Assembly: GCF_003668875.1 (NCBI RefSeq)
Contig: NZ_RAWM01000001.1
Coordinates: 1-64,000 of the forward strand
Source: Corallococcus interemptor
GTDB taxonomy: Bacteria > Myxococcota > Myxococcia > Myxococcales > Myxococcaceae
Reading direction: 5' to 3'
DNA: 64,000 nt
Part shown: positions 8,101 through 23,682 of the stretch, in pieces
Layout of the letters: each line of letters starts with the position of its first letter
How positions within the stretch are numbered: the stretch's first letter is position 1
Notes under the pieces: generated by a model
Database searches by the model: none
What the model was told of the DNA's origin: nothing
The model's input: the letters and a program-made list of their open reading frames with translations, nothing else
Program-made: the position numbers and the translations under genes

Positions 8101-11100
8101 TCGCGCGTGTTCGCGGGGACGGACTCCAGGTCCACCGGGTCCAGCTCCACCGTCAGGGACGGGGCCACGTGCTGCACCGGCGTGCCATCATCCCACCGCA
8201 CGAAGGTGCGCAGGGACGACTGGCGCTCCAGCAGCTTGTTGAAGCTGAAGCGCAGCGCGCCCACGTCCAGCGCGCCGTGCAGGCGGAACGCGGAGGGCAG
8301 GTTGTAGACGGCGGTGCCCGGGTTGAGCTGCTCCAGGAACCACAGCCGCTGCTGCATGAGCGACAGCGGCGCGGGCGCGGTGCCCGCACGGGGCGAGATG
8401 CGCTGCGCGGGGCTCGCGGCCCCGTCGTCGCCGCGCACCAGCCGGGCCAGCTTCTCCACGGTGGGCGCTTCGAACATGCGGCGCAGCGTGAGGCTCACGT
8501 CCAGGTCACGGCTCGCGCGCGTGAGGGCCTGCGACGCCAGCAGTGAGTGGCCGCCCAGCCGGAAGAAGTCCGCCGTGACGCTCACCCGGCGCAGCCCCAG
8601 CACGTCCGCGAAGATGGCGGCGAGCTTCTGCTCCGTCTCGTCGCGAGGCGCGACGTAGGCGTCCTCCTGCGACTCCACCTGCGGCGACGGCAGGGCCTTG
8701 CGGTCCACCTTGCCGTTCGGCGTGAGCGGCAGCGCGGGCAGGGCCACGAAGTGCTGCGGGACCATGTACTCGGGGAGCCCCTGCTTGAGGTGCGCGCGCA
8801 GGGCTTCATCCGCCGGAATCGTCTGGCCGGGCCGGGCGATGAGGTACGCGACAAGGCGCCTGTCGCCAGGACGATCCTCGCGAACAAGGGCGACGGCCTG
8901 GGCCAGCGACGGGTGCAAGGCGAGCGCCGCTTCGACTTCGCCCAGCTCGATGCGGAAGCCACGCAGCTTCACCTGCGAGTCGTTGCGACCCAGGTACTCG
9001 ACGGTGCCGTCGGCGAGCCACCGGGCGAGGTCGCCCGTGCGGTACATGCGCTCGCCGGTGCGGAAGGGATTGGGCAGGAAGCGCTCCTGCGTCAGCTCCG
9101 GGCGGTGCAGGTAGCCCAGCGTCACGCCGTCGCCGCCGATGTACAGCTCGCCCGCGACGCCCACCGGCACGGGGGCCAGGTGCGCGTCCAGGAGGTAGAG
9201 CTGCGTATTGGCAATGGGCCGGCCGATGCGGATGGAGGAGAGCGGCGGCTGCACGCGCCACGTGGTGGACCAGACGGTGGTCTCCGTGGGGCCGTACATG
9301 TTCCAGAGGCTGCCAACGCGGGCGAGCAGGGCTTCGGCCAGCTCGCGGGGAAGGGCCTCGCCACCAACGAGGGCCTTGAAACCCGGGCGCGGCTGCCAGC
9401 CGGCCTCCAGCAGGAGGCGCCAGGTGGACGGCGTGGCCTGCATGGTGGTGACGGCGTTGGACTCCAGCGCTGCCTTGAGCAGCGAACCGTCGGAGGCGGT
9501 GTCACGCGAGGCGAGCACCACCTGGGCACCGGTGGTGAGCGGCAGCAGCAGCTCCAGCACGGCGATGTCGAAGGAGAGCGTGGTGACGGCCAGCAGCACG
9601 TCCTGCGCCCCCAGGCCCGGAGCCTCCTGCATGGTGCTCAGGAAGTTCACCACCGCGCGGTGCGGCACGCGCACGCCCTTGGGCTTGCCCGTCGAACCCG
9701 ACGTGTAGATGACGTACGCCACCGCCTCCGGAGAGACGTCCTGCGCCGGGAGCGCGGACTCGGGCTGCGAGGCCGTGTCCTCGATGAGCAGGGGCTTCAC
9801 GCTGGTGGACGGCAGCGACGCCACCAGGGCCTGCTGCGTGAGGATGGTGGAGAGCTTCGCGTCCTCGACCATGAAGGCCAGACGCTCCGGCGGGAACCCG
9901 GGGTCGAGCGGCACGTAGCCCGCTCCCGCCTCCAGGATGCCCAGCAGGCCCACGACCATGTCCGCGCCGCGGTTCGTGAAGAGACCCACGAGGCTGCCGG
10001 CCGTGACACCCTGCTGCTTCAATCCATGCGCCACCTGATGGGCGCGCTGGAGCAGTTGCTGGTACGTGAGCGTCACGTCGCCCGAGCGCAACGCGACCGC
10101 ATCCGGCGTGGCCTGGGCCTGCGCGGCCACGAGCGTGTGGACGAAGGCCTGACGGTCGAACGGCTTCTGGGTCGCGTTCCAGTCCACCAGGACGCGCTGC
10201 TTCTCCGCCTCGGGCAGCAGCGGCAGCCGCGACACGGGCGTCTCCGCGTTGGCGACCACGCCCCGCAGCAGTTCTTCGTAACACGCCATCCAGCGGCGGA
10301 CCGTGGAGCCGTCGAAGAGGTCGGTGTTGTACTGGCACTCCAGCACCACGCGGCCATGGGCCTCGGCCGCGTTGATGAAGAGGTCGAAGTTCTCGAAGTG
10401 GCGCGGGTTGCTCGCCAGGGTGCAGGTGAGGCCCTGGAATCCCAGCTGCTCACCCGTGACGGCCTGGTCCACGTTGAACAGCACGTTGACCAGCGGCAGG
10501 CGGCTGGGGTCGCGCGGCAGCGCCAGCTGCTTGAGCAGCGTGCCGAACGTGTACTCCTGGTGCTCGTACGCATCGAGCATCGTGGTGCGCAGCTGCTTGA
10601 GCACCTGCGTGAAGGGCGCCTCCGCCGCGACGTTGCTGCGCAGGGGCAGCGCGTTCACGCAGTGGCCCACCAGGTCCTTCAAGCCCGCCACGGACTGGCC
10701 CGCGGCGGGGATGGCCACCACCACGTCCTCCAGGCCCGTCAGCCGGTGCAAGAGCGCCTTGAAGCCCGCCAGCAGCGTGGTGAAGAAGCTGCCGCCATGG
10801 CGCGCGCCCACGCGCTTGAGCTGCTCCACGAGCGCGGGCTCCAGGACACAGTCCTCACGCCGCGAGCTGTACGTCTTGGACGGCGGACGGCGCCGGTCCA
10901 GCGGCAGCTCCAGCACCGGCAGCGTGCCGGAGAACTGCTTGAGCCAGTAGCGCTCGTGCTCGGCGTACTCCGGCGTCGTGGCCAGCTGGGCCTGCGCGCG
11001 GGCGTAGTCGCTGAACGTGGGCGCCGGCGGCAGCGTGTACGGCGTGCGCCGCGCGTGCGCCGAATAGAACGTCGCCAGGTCGCGCAGCATCACCGCCATG

Positions 11101-11593
11101 GACCAGCCGTCACACACGATGTGGTGCGCGGTCATCGTCAGCAGGTGCTCCTGCGCGGAGAGGCGGGCCAGGCGCGGACGCAAGAGCGGCCCTGACTCCA
11201 GGGACAGCGGCGTCTCCACCTCGTGGGCCACGAGCTCCCGGACGCGGGCGTCGCGCTCGGAGGGCGGCAGCGCGTCCAGCGCCAGCACCTCCAGCGGGAA
11301 GGGCGTGGCGGCGGCCACGCACAGCGTGAGGCCATCCGCGCTGAACGTGGTGCGCAGCGCTTCGTGCCGCTCGCTCAGGTCCTGGAGCGCGGCGCGCAGG
11401 CACTCGACGTCCAGCGGGCCGTGCAGCCGCACGGACATGGACTCGTTGAAGGCGCACGACGCGTCCGGGCCCATCTGCACGCCGGTCCACACCTCGCGCT
11501 GGGGCTCGGTGGACGGCGCGGTGAGCAGCAGCGCGGGCCCGGCGAACGGATCGAAGTCGTCGGGGATGTCCTGCATGGGGGTCGCGGAGGTCT

Positions 11594-11597
<4 letters not shown>
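5139..11597 (-). CDS. non-ribosomal peptide synthetase, two modules (C-A-T-C-A-T), no thioesterase
   Basis: 2152 aa. Order: condensation (H-H-I-V-C-D-G-W at about 157-165), adenylation (Y-T-S-G-S-T-G-K-P-K-G near 632), carrier (L-G-G-H-S-L-L near 1018), condensation (H-H-L-I-W-D-G-W near 1212), adenylation (near 1682), carrier (I-G-G-H-S-L-L near 2067), then an 80-residue Pro/Ala-rich tail. Both C domains keep HHxxxDG and both carriers keep the Ser for phosphopantetheine. No epimerase, methyltransferase or TE. Reading the ten specificity positions by eye, both A domains give D-I-L-Q-L-G-M-V-W-K, which I associate with glycine or another small residue. The start ATG overlaps the stop of the upstream hybrid megasynthase (ATGA), so the intermediate should pass straight from that aminotransferase module to C1. 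The two A domains share a long identical DNA block (listed separately). Confidence 0.95.
5791..6262. repeat. 472-bp block identical to 8941-9412 (A-domain 2 copy)
   Basis: Compared base by base at an offset of 3150, this block matches 8941-9412 without a difference as far as I could read. The first mismatches are at 5790 and 6263. It covers the second adenylation domain from about the A4/A5 region to the A8 region, including several specificity positions. The flanks remain similar but carry scattered differences, which suggests recent gene conversion rather than only an old module duplication. Confidence 0.9.
8941..9412. repeat. 472-bp block identical to 5791-6262 (A-domain 1 copy)
   Basis: Partner of the block at 5791-6262, in the first adenylation domain of the same NRPS. 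Outside the block the two modules diverge normally: their condensation domains and carriers are clearly different sequences, so the homogenised part is limited to the adenylation core. Confidence 0.9.
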
Positions 11598-18325
<6,728 letters not shown>

Positions 18326-18477
18326 CAGACCGTCAGGTTCCGAGCGTTTGAGATTGAAGAGGCTGGAAAAGACGGCGAACCCGGCCGCGCAGCATGCCAT
18401 GCCTGGATTGGAATGATCGCGTCTGGGTAGATTCCTTACATCTGGCCGACCCCTCGGCCGCTCCCCAACCGCCACAT

Positions 18478-19356
18478 TCAGAGAAAGCGCGAGAAGAACG
18501 CCACCACCCTGCGTGGATATTCTTCCGGGGACGCCTGGAGGTAGCTCTCGTGCCCCGCCCCCGGCACGCGCCACTTCTCCCAGGGGCCCTGTCCCTGGCG
18601 CAGCAGGTCCTCCAGCGCGGCGTCCGGCACCCACGGATCCGACTCGCCCGCCACCAGGAGGACGGGGCGGCCCGCGAGCGCGGCCATGTGCCGCGCGGGC
18701 TGCACGGCGTTCACGTCCACCCCCGCGCGCTTCATCACCCCCAGCGCCGGCCACAGCCCCAGCGGACCCCAGTGGCCCAGCTCGTCCTGGAGCGCCTGCG
18801 CGGGCGCCACGGCCGCGGCCTCCACCACCACGGCCTTGAGGCGCGGATCCTCGGCCGCCGCCTTCAGGACCGAATAGCCGCCCAGCGAGAAGCCAAGCGC
18901 GCCGATGCGCTTCGCGTCCACCTCCGGCTGGCGCGAGGCGAAGTCCACCGCCGCCCGCACCTGGCCGGCCTCGCGGTCGCCATAGGTGGACACCGTCCCG
19001 CCGCTCTCTCCGTGCGCGCCCAGGTCGAAGAGCACCAGCCCGTACCCGGCCTTCGCCAGGAACCGCGCCTCGGGCAGGAGCTGGGTGCGGTTGCCCGACA
19101 GCCCATGGACCAGGACGACGAGCGCCCCATCGCGCGGCGGCAGGTACCAGCCCTTGAGCTGCAAGCCCTCCGCGTCCTGGAACGCCACGTCCCGCAGGCC
19201 GGTGAGCTCCGCGTCCGCCGGAGGACTGCCCACCGGCTGCCGGGGCGGGTGCACCTCCTGGGAGATGTAGCGCGCGCTGCGCACCGCGACCCAGGCGGCC
19301 ATCGCCAGCAGGGCCACGCCTCCCAGGAGCAGCCCCGCGACGAGCGGACGCTTCAC
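18478..19356 (-). CDS. membrane-anchored alpha/beta hydrolase
   Basis: 292 aa from GTG 19356, whose GTGA overlap with the stop of the DUF885 gene argues for this start. A single hydrophobic segment (V-A-G-L-L-L-G-G-V-A-L-L-A-M-A-A-W) near residues 6-23 anchors it. Catalytic triad visible: L-V-H-G-L-S-G-N oxyanion motif near 80, G-F-S-L-G nucleophile elbow near 155, Asp in G-E-S-D-P-W-V-P near 236, His in G-A-G-H-E near 265. It is a complete Ser hydrolase of the dipeptidyl-aminopeptidase/acylaminoacyl-peptidase-like type. The 152 bases between its stop and the megasynthase start could hold a promoter, so membership of the biosynthetic operon is possible but not shown. A role in product release or modification at the membrane is a guess. 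Confidence 0.85.
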   Translation of the reverse strand: MKRPLVAGLLLGGVALLAMAAWVAVRSARYISQEVHPPRQPVGSPPADAELTGLRDVAFQDAEGLQLKGWYLPPRDGALVVLVHGLSGNRTQLLPEARFLAKAGYGLVLFDLGAHGESGGTVSTYGDREAGQVRAAVDFASRQPEVDAKRIGALGFSLGGYSVLKAAAEDPRLKAVVVEAAAVAPAQALQDELGHWGPLGLWPALGVMKRAGVDVNAVQPARHMAALAGRPVLLVAGESDPWVPDAALEDLLRQGQGPWEKWRVPGAGHESYLQASPEEYPRRVVAFFSRFL

Positions 19357-21101
19357 GCGGACTCCCGCGCCACCCACGCGTCCACCTGGGCCTCCAGCAC
19401 GTCCAGCGGCAGCGAGCCCGTCAGCAGCACCACGTCGTGGAAGGCCTTCACGTCGAAGCGTGCGCCCAGCGCGGCCTCGGCACGGTCACGCAGCGCGCGG
19501 ATGCGCAGCTGGCCGACCTTGTACGCCAGCGCCTGGCCCGGCCACGCGATGTAGCGGTCCACCTCGTTGGTGATGTCCAGCTCCTGGCGCGGCGCGTTCT
19601 CCATGAAGAAGTCCAGCGCCTGCTTCCGCGTCCACCGCTTCGCGTGCAGGCCGGTGTCCACCACCAGCCGCACCGCGCGCCACATCTCGTAGGCCAGCTG
19701 CCCGAACTTGTCGTACGGGTCGTCGTACAGGCCCAGCTCATCGCCCAGCGACTCGGCGTAGAGGGCCCAGCCTTCGTCGAAGGCTGCGTAGGACGTGAAG
19801 CGGCGGAAGTCCGGCACGTCGGTCTGCTCGGAGGCCAGGGCCAGCGCGAGGTGGTGGCCGGGCATGGCCTCGTGCAGCGTCAGGGGGACCATCTCCCAGA
19901 CGGGCCGCGTCTCCGGCCGGTAGAGGTTCACCTGGAAGGTGCCCGGGCGCGAGCCGTCCGCGGAGGCCGGGAAGTAGATGGCCGTCGTCACGTCCGGGGC
20001 CATGGCCTCCGGGATGGGTTCGACGACGTAGGGCTTCCTGGGCATCGTCCGGAACAGACGCGGCAGCAGCGGATCAATGCGCCGGGCCAGCGTCCGGTAG
20101 CGCGCGAGCAGCGCCTCACCCGTGGGCTCGTAGAAGCGCGGCTCCGTGCGCAGCATCTCGAAGAAGGCGGTACGCGTGCCGGTGAAGCCCGTGCGCGCCA
20201 TCACTCCATCCAGCTCCGCGCGCAGCCGCTGCACCTCCGCGAGCCCCATCGCGTGGATCTCATCCGGCGTCAGCCGCGTCGTCGTGTGCCGGCGCGCGAG
20301 CACCGTGTACATCTCCTCGCCGTCCGGGAACTGCCACACGCCCACGGTCTCCGGGGCGGCGGGCAGGTACTCCGTGACGACGAAGTCCAGGGCGCGCTTG
20401 AGCGCGGGCACCACGGTGTTCGCGATGGCGTCCCGGCCCGCCTGCGTAAGCCGCCGTACATCCTCCGGCGCGAAGTCCTCCGGCATGCGCTTGAAGGGGC
20501 TGTAGAAGCCGCTCTCCGCCGGGTCCTTCACCACCTGCCGCTCCAGCTGCGGCGGGATGCGCTGGAGCACGATGCGCGGGTGGATGCGGTGCTGGCGCAT
20601 GCCCTCGCGCATCAGCGCCACGATTTGATCCGCGTAGGTGCCGAAGCGCTCCAGCCGCTTCACCCAGTCCTCGTAGTCCCGCACCGTCTCGAAGCGCAGG
20701 GTGTCCGCCAGCTGGTACGCCGTCTGGAGCCCCGGAGGCATCTTCAGGCCCTCCGGCAGGCACCCCATCTGGTTGAGGGGCAGCAGGTGGGCCTTCACCC
20801 CGTACTCTTCAATCCAGGTCTCGTGCATCCGGCGGAAGAGGTCCAGGTGCAGCCGGTCCGCTTCGCTGTCCAGCGCGGCGCGGTCCACGTCCTGGAGCTG
20901 GCGCAGCACCGCGTGGCTGTGCTGGTGGTCCGCCTCCAGCCCCGCGAGGCTCAGGTCATCCCATTGATCATTCCAGCGCCTGTCCCCCAGGAGCGACGCG
21001 TAGGTGGGGTACTGCTGGAGCGAGTACTGCCACTCCGCGGCCAGCAGGGCATGCAGTGAGGCGGACGCGGCGCCGCGCTGGGGGACGGACTGGGATGACA
21101 T
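19353..21101 (-). CDS. DUF885 family metallopeptidase-like protein
   Basis: 582 aa, near the usual length of the DUF885 family. The hallmark H-E-A-M-P-G-H-H motif is at about residue 402, followed by F-D-E-G-W-A-L-Y-A-E, the pattern of gluzincin-like metallopeptidases in which the two His and the downstream Glu bind zinc. No signal peptide is evident (N-terminus M-S-S-Q-S-V-P-Q-R). The start is an ATG with a GGGAAGG stretch close upstream. It lies 27 bases downstream of the NYN-domain gene and overlaps the next hydrolase by 4 bases, so the three probably form one transcript. Family substrates are poorly known; it may cleave peptides, and a link to the neighbouring peptide product is only positional. 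Confidence 0.9.
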   Translation of the reverse strand: MSSQSVPQRGAASASLHALLAAEWQYSLQQYPTYASLLGDRRWNDQWDDLSLAGLEADHQHSHAVLRQLQDVDRAALDSEADRLHLDLFRRMHETWIEEYGVKAHLLPLNQMGCLPEGLKMPPGLQTAYQLADTLRFETVRDYEDWVKRLERFGTYADQIVALMREGMRQHRIHPRIVLQRIPPQLERQVVKDPAESGFYSPFKRMPEDFAPEDVRRLTQAGRDAIANTVVPALKRALDFVVTEYLPAAPETVGVWQFPDGEEMYTVLARRHTTTRLTPDEIHAMGLAEVQRLRAELDGVMARTGFTGTRTAFFEMLRTEPRFYEPTGEALLARYRTLARRIDPLLPRLFRTMPRKPYVVEPIPEAMAPDVTTAIYFPASADGSRPGTFQVNLYRPETRPVWEMVPLTLHEAMPGHHLALALASEQTDVPDFRRFTSYAAFDEGWALYAESLGDELGLYDDPYDKFGQLAYEMWRAVRLVVDTGLHAKRWTRKQALDFFMENAPRQELDITNEVDRYIAWPGQALAYKVGQLRIRALRDRAEAALGARFDVKAFHDVVLLTGSLPLDVLEAQVDAWVARESA

Positions 21102-21128
21102 GACGGACTCCGGGAAGGGAAACCGCGG

Positions 21129-21716
21129 CTAGACGAACAGCGAAGGATCGAACTCGTCCACGTTGACCGGCAGCAGCCGGGGCAGGGGGCGCTGGAAGAC
21201 CCGGGCGTTGAGCTCCAGGTCGACGACCTTCAGGCCCATGGGGGTGAGCTCGCGGAACTTCTGGCTCACGTACTCACGCAGGCCCAGCACCGCGACCTGG
21301 CGCTTCTCTTCAAGCAGGGGCTTGAGGGCCTCCGCGAAGTCCGCGCCGTCGTGGCTGGCCAGGCCCACCGCCGCCTGCGGGCGCTGGGTGCGGATGTTCT
21401 CCAGCAGCTTGAGGATGCCCAGGTCCACGACCTTCTGATCCGGACGGCCGTGCAGGAGCGCGACCTCACAGCCCGCGGACTTCAGCGCGCGCACGAAGCC
21501 AATCATCGCGTCCGGCAGCTGCTCGCCGCGCGAGTTGAGCACCACCACGCAGCGTACGGGCTTGGGGAAGTACGTGTCGCAGAAGGCCACGAGCCGGTCG
21601 AACTGCACCCGGTCCTGGGGCTCGGGCTTGCGCCCGACGATGTTGGAGACGGCCCAATCGACGTTCTCGGCGTCAATGAGGACGTAGGATGCGGCGGCGG
21701 GACGGACGGATTGCAT
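21129..21716 (-). CDS. NYN (PIN-like nuclease) domain protein
   Basis: 195 aa. The N-terminal Y-V-L-I-D-A-E-N-V-D-W motif near residue 11 is the NYN signature, with the Asp as metal ligand. Later acidic residues (D-A-M near 69, S-H-D-G-A-D-F near 125) complete the usual four-acid PIN-like set, and V-A-L-L-H-G near 85 marks the third strand. Such proteins are LabA/YacP-like RNases or DNA-binding relatives. It is probably the first gene of the NYN-DUF885-hydrolase run. The target RNA, if any, is unknown. Confidence 0.8.
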   Translation of the reverse strand: MQSVRPAAASYVLIDAENVDWAVSNIVGRKPEPQDRVQFDRLVAFCDTYFPKPVRCVVVLNSRGEQLPDAMIGFVRALKSAGCEVALLHGRPDQKVVDLGILKLLENIRTQRPQAAVGLASHDGADFAEALKPLLEEKRQVAVLGLREYVSQKFRELTPMGLKVVDLELNARVFQRPLPRLLPVNVDEFDPSLFV

Positions 21717-21755
21717 GGCGGGGACAATACGCGGGCTGGCACCCGTTGTGGGTTT

Positions 21756-22643
21756 TCATCGACCCAGGCGAATTCGTTGGAACTCCTCCTGCAACAGCTC
21801 GGACACGCGCCGGACGCGGGGGATGTCCAGGGCGGACTTCGCGCACACCAGGTGCGTCTGGCTCCGGGAGAAGGGGCCCAGGTCCAGGTCCAGGGGCACC
21901 AGCTGCGTGGGGCGCGTGAAGCGGTGGTTCAGGCGCGCCATCACCATGGCCCCCAGCCCGGCCTCCGCCGCCGCGAGCATCACCAGGTAGTTGTCCGCCG
22001 TGAAGGACGGGGCGAAGCCGGGGATCATCGACTCCAGCTGGGGGTTGGGTGGGACGGCCTCGAAGGGAGGCGCCCAGGCCACCCAGGGCAGCTGCTGGAG
22101 GGTGGCCTTCTTCGGCAGGCGGGCCTTGAGGGCCTTGGAGACGAAGACGGCGTTGGGGACCTCCAGCGTGTCCACGAGCTTCAGGTCCGCGCCCGTGGGA
22201 GGCCGGCCGCGAAGCGCGAGGTCCGCTTCGCCGCGCGCCAGGTCGAGGTATTGAATCTGTGACTGCACCTCCAGGCGCAGGCCCGGGTGCTTCTGGGCGA
22301 CGAAGGCGGCGAAGGGGGCCACGAAGTCGAAGCTCATGAAGGGCGTGGCTGTCACGCGCACGATGCCCCGGGGTGAGCTGTCCGCGGACTCGGCCGCGCG
22401 GTGCAACTCGCCGGCCCACTCCGCCATCTTCTTCGCGGGGACGAGCAATCGCTCACCGGCCACCGTGAGCGCCGCGCCATCCACGCTGCGGCGGAACAGC
22501 GCCGCGCCCACCGCGTACTCCAGCGCGGCCAGCCGCCTGCTCACCGTGGGTTGTCCGATGCGCAGCCGCCGCGCGGCCCCGCTGAAGCTGCCCGTCTCCG
22601 CGATGGCGAGGAACAGCCGGGCGTCATCCCAGGAGATATCCAT
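21756..22643 (-). CDS. LysR-family transcriptional regulator
   Basis: 295 aa, normal LysR length. The winged HTH is at residues 4-62 (D-A-R-L-F-L-A-I-A-E-T-G-S-F-S-G-A-A-R-R-L, then Q-P-T-V-S-R-R-L), followed by a periplasmic-binding-like effector domain (S-F-D-F-V-A-P-F-A near 104). It is divergent from the metallo-beta-lactamase-fold lipoprotein gene with 106 bases between starts; the usual arrangement is that the LysR protein controls itself and the divergent gene from sites in that gap, where inverted repeats are visible. The effector is unknown. Confidence 0.92.
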   Translation of the reverse strand: MDISWDDARLFLAIAETGSFSGAARRLRIGQPTVSRRLAALEYAVGAALFRRSVDGAALTVAGERLLVPAKKMAEWAGELHRAAESADSSPRGIVRVTATPFMSFDFVAPFAAFVAQKHPGLRLEVQSQIQYLDLARGEADLALRGRPPTGADLKLVDTLEVPNAVFVSKALKARLPKKATLQQLPWVAWAPPFEAVPPNPQLESMIPGFAPSFTADNYLVMLAAAEAGLGAMVMARLNHRFTRPTQLVPLDLDLGPFSRSQTHLVCAKSALDIPRVRRVSELLQEEFQRIRLGR

Positions 22644-22645
22644 GA

Positions 22646-22684
22646 GTGGATGGCATCATGCCGTTTTCGCGGATTTCCATCCAC
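22646..22684. promoter_or_regulatory. candidate LysR operator region with nested inverted repeats
   Basis: Between the divergent starts, GTGGATGG (22646-22653) and CCATCCAC (22677-22684) are perfect reverse complements 23 bases apart. Inside lies the palindrome GGCAT-C-ATGCC (22652-22662). The position directly upstream of the LysR start fits an autoregulatory site. Seen directly; the function is inferred. Confidence 0.4.
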
Positions 22685-22749
22685 GGGCGCATCCCTCATC
22701 TTGCCGCCTGTCCCGAACGCCCGGTGCCTCGCGCCGGAAGGAGTCCGCC

Positions 22750-23682
22750 ATGAAGTCCGCCCTGCTAGCGCTCAGCCTCGCCGTCGCCGGTGTCACCACC
22801 GGCTGCGCCACGTCGTCCCATGCCGTGCAGAAGTCCGCGCTGGGGGTGACGCGACCGGCGGACGCGCTGCTCGCGGAGCTGGACGTGCCCGGGCCGGTGG
22901 AGCTGGAGACCGTCACCTCGTGCGACTGGGCGGTGGACCGCGGCGGCCTCATCAACCTGGACCACCCCACGGCGAAGGCGGCGCATCTGGAGGACGGGGA
23001 TGAGCCGGTGCAGGTCTTCTTCCACGCGCTGCGCCACCCGGCGAAGGGGCTGTTCATCGTGGACACGGGCGTGGAGACGGCGCTGCGGGACGCGCCGGAC
23101 CGCTCGGCGCTGGGCGGCATCATCACGAGCGCGATGCACATGGAGAAGATGAAGGTGCTGGCGCCGCTGGGCGAGTGGCTGGCGAAGCAGCCGCAGCCGC
23201 TGTCCGGCGTCTTCCTCACGCACCTGCATCCGGACCACATCAGCGGCATGGCGGACGCACCGGCGGGGACTCCCGTGTACACGGGCCCGGGTGAGACGGG
23301 CAGCCGCGCCTTCGTGAACCTGGTGGTGCAGGGCGCCACGGACCGCGCGCTGGCGGGCAAGCCGCCGCTGTCGGAGTGGAACTACACGGCGGATCCGAAG
23401 GGCCTCTTCGACGGCGCGGTGGACGTCTTCGGGGACGGCTCCGTGTGGGCGCTCTGGGTGCCGGGGCACACGCCGGGCAGCACGGCGTACCTGGTGCGCT
23501 CCACGAAGGGACCGGTGCTGCTGTTGGGGGACGCCAGCCACACGCGCTGGGGCTGGGAGCACGACGTGGAGCCGGGCTCCTTCACGCAGGACGGGCCGCG
23601 CGGCGTGGAGAGCTTCAAGAAGCTGCGCGCGTTCGTCGCGGCGCACCCGGAGGTGGAGGTGCGCTTCGGCCACCAGCACTGA
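22750..23682 (+). CDS. metallo-beta-lactamase-fold lipoprotein
   Basis: 310 aa from ATG 22750 with GGAAGGAG 8 bases upstream. The signal ends in V-T-T-G-C-A at about residue 20, a lipoprotein-type cleavage site. The MBL motif T-H-L-H-P-D-H-I is at about 157-164, preceded by F-I-V-D-T-G, with later metal ligands in V-P-G-H-T-P-G-S (near 240) and L-L-L-G-D-A-S-H; the C-terminal F-G-H-Q-H completes the set. This is the lactonase/hydrolase branch of the fold and is not obviously a beta-lactamase. Location in the envelope and divergent LysR control are inferred. Its 3' end overlaps the convergent AraC-type gene by 68 bases. Confidence 0.88.
   Translation: MKSALLALSLAVAGVTTGCATSSHAVQKSALGVTRPADALLAELDVPGPVELETVTSCDWAVDRGGLINLDHPTAKAAHLEDGDEPVQVFFHALRHPAKGLFIVDTGVETALRDAPDRSALGGIITSAMHMEKMKVLAPLGEWLAKQPQPLSGVFLTHLHPDHISGMADAPAGTPVYTGPGETGSRAFVNLVVQGATDRALAGKPPLSEWNYTADPKGLFDGAVDVFGDGSVWALWVPGHTPGSTAYLVRSTKGPVLLLGDASHTRWGWEHDVEPGSFTQDGPRGVESFKKLRAFVAAHPEVEVRFGHQH

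Noticed and set aside
5187-8546. Long open frame of 1119 codons on the + strand, antisense to the NRPS
   Set aside because: It is an opposite-strand shadow of the NRPS: high third-position GC removes stop codons. The product is Arg/His/Gly/Leu-rich with no domain, while the minus strand has complete NRPS motifs.
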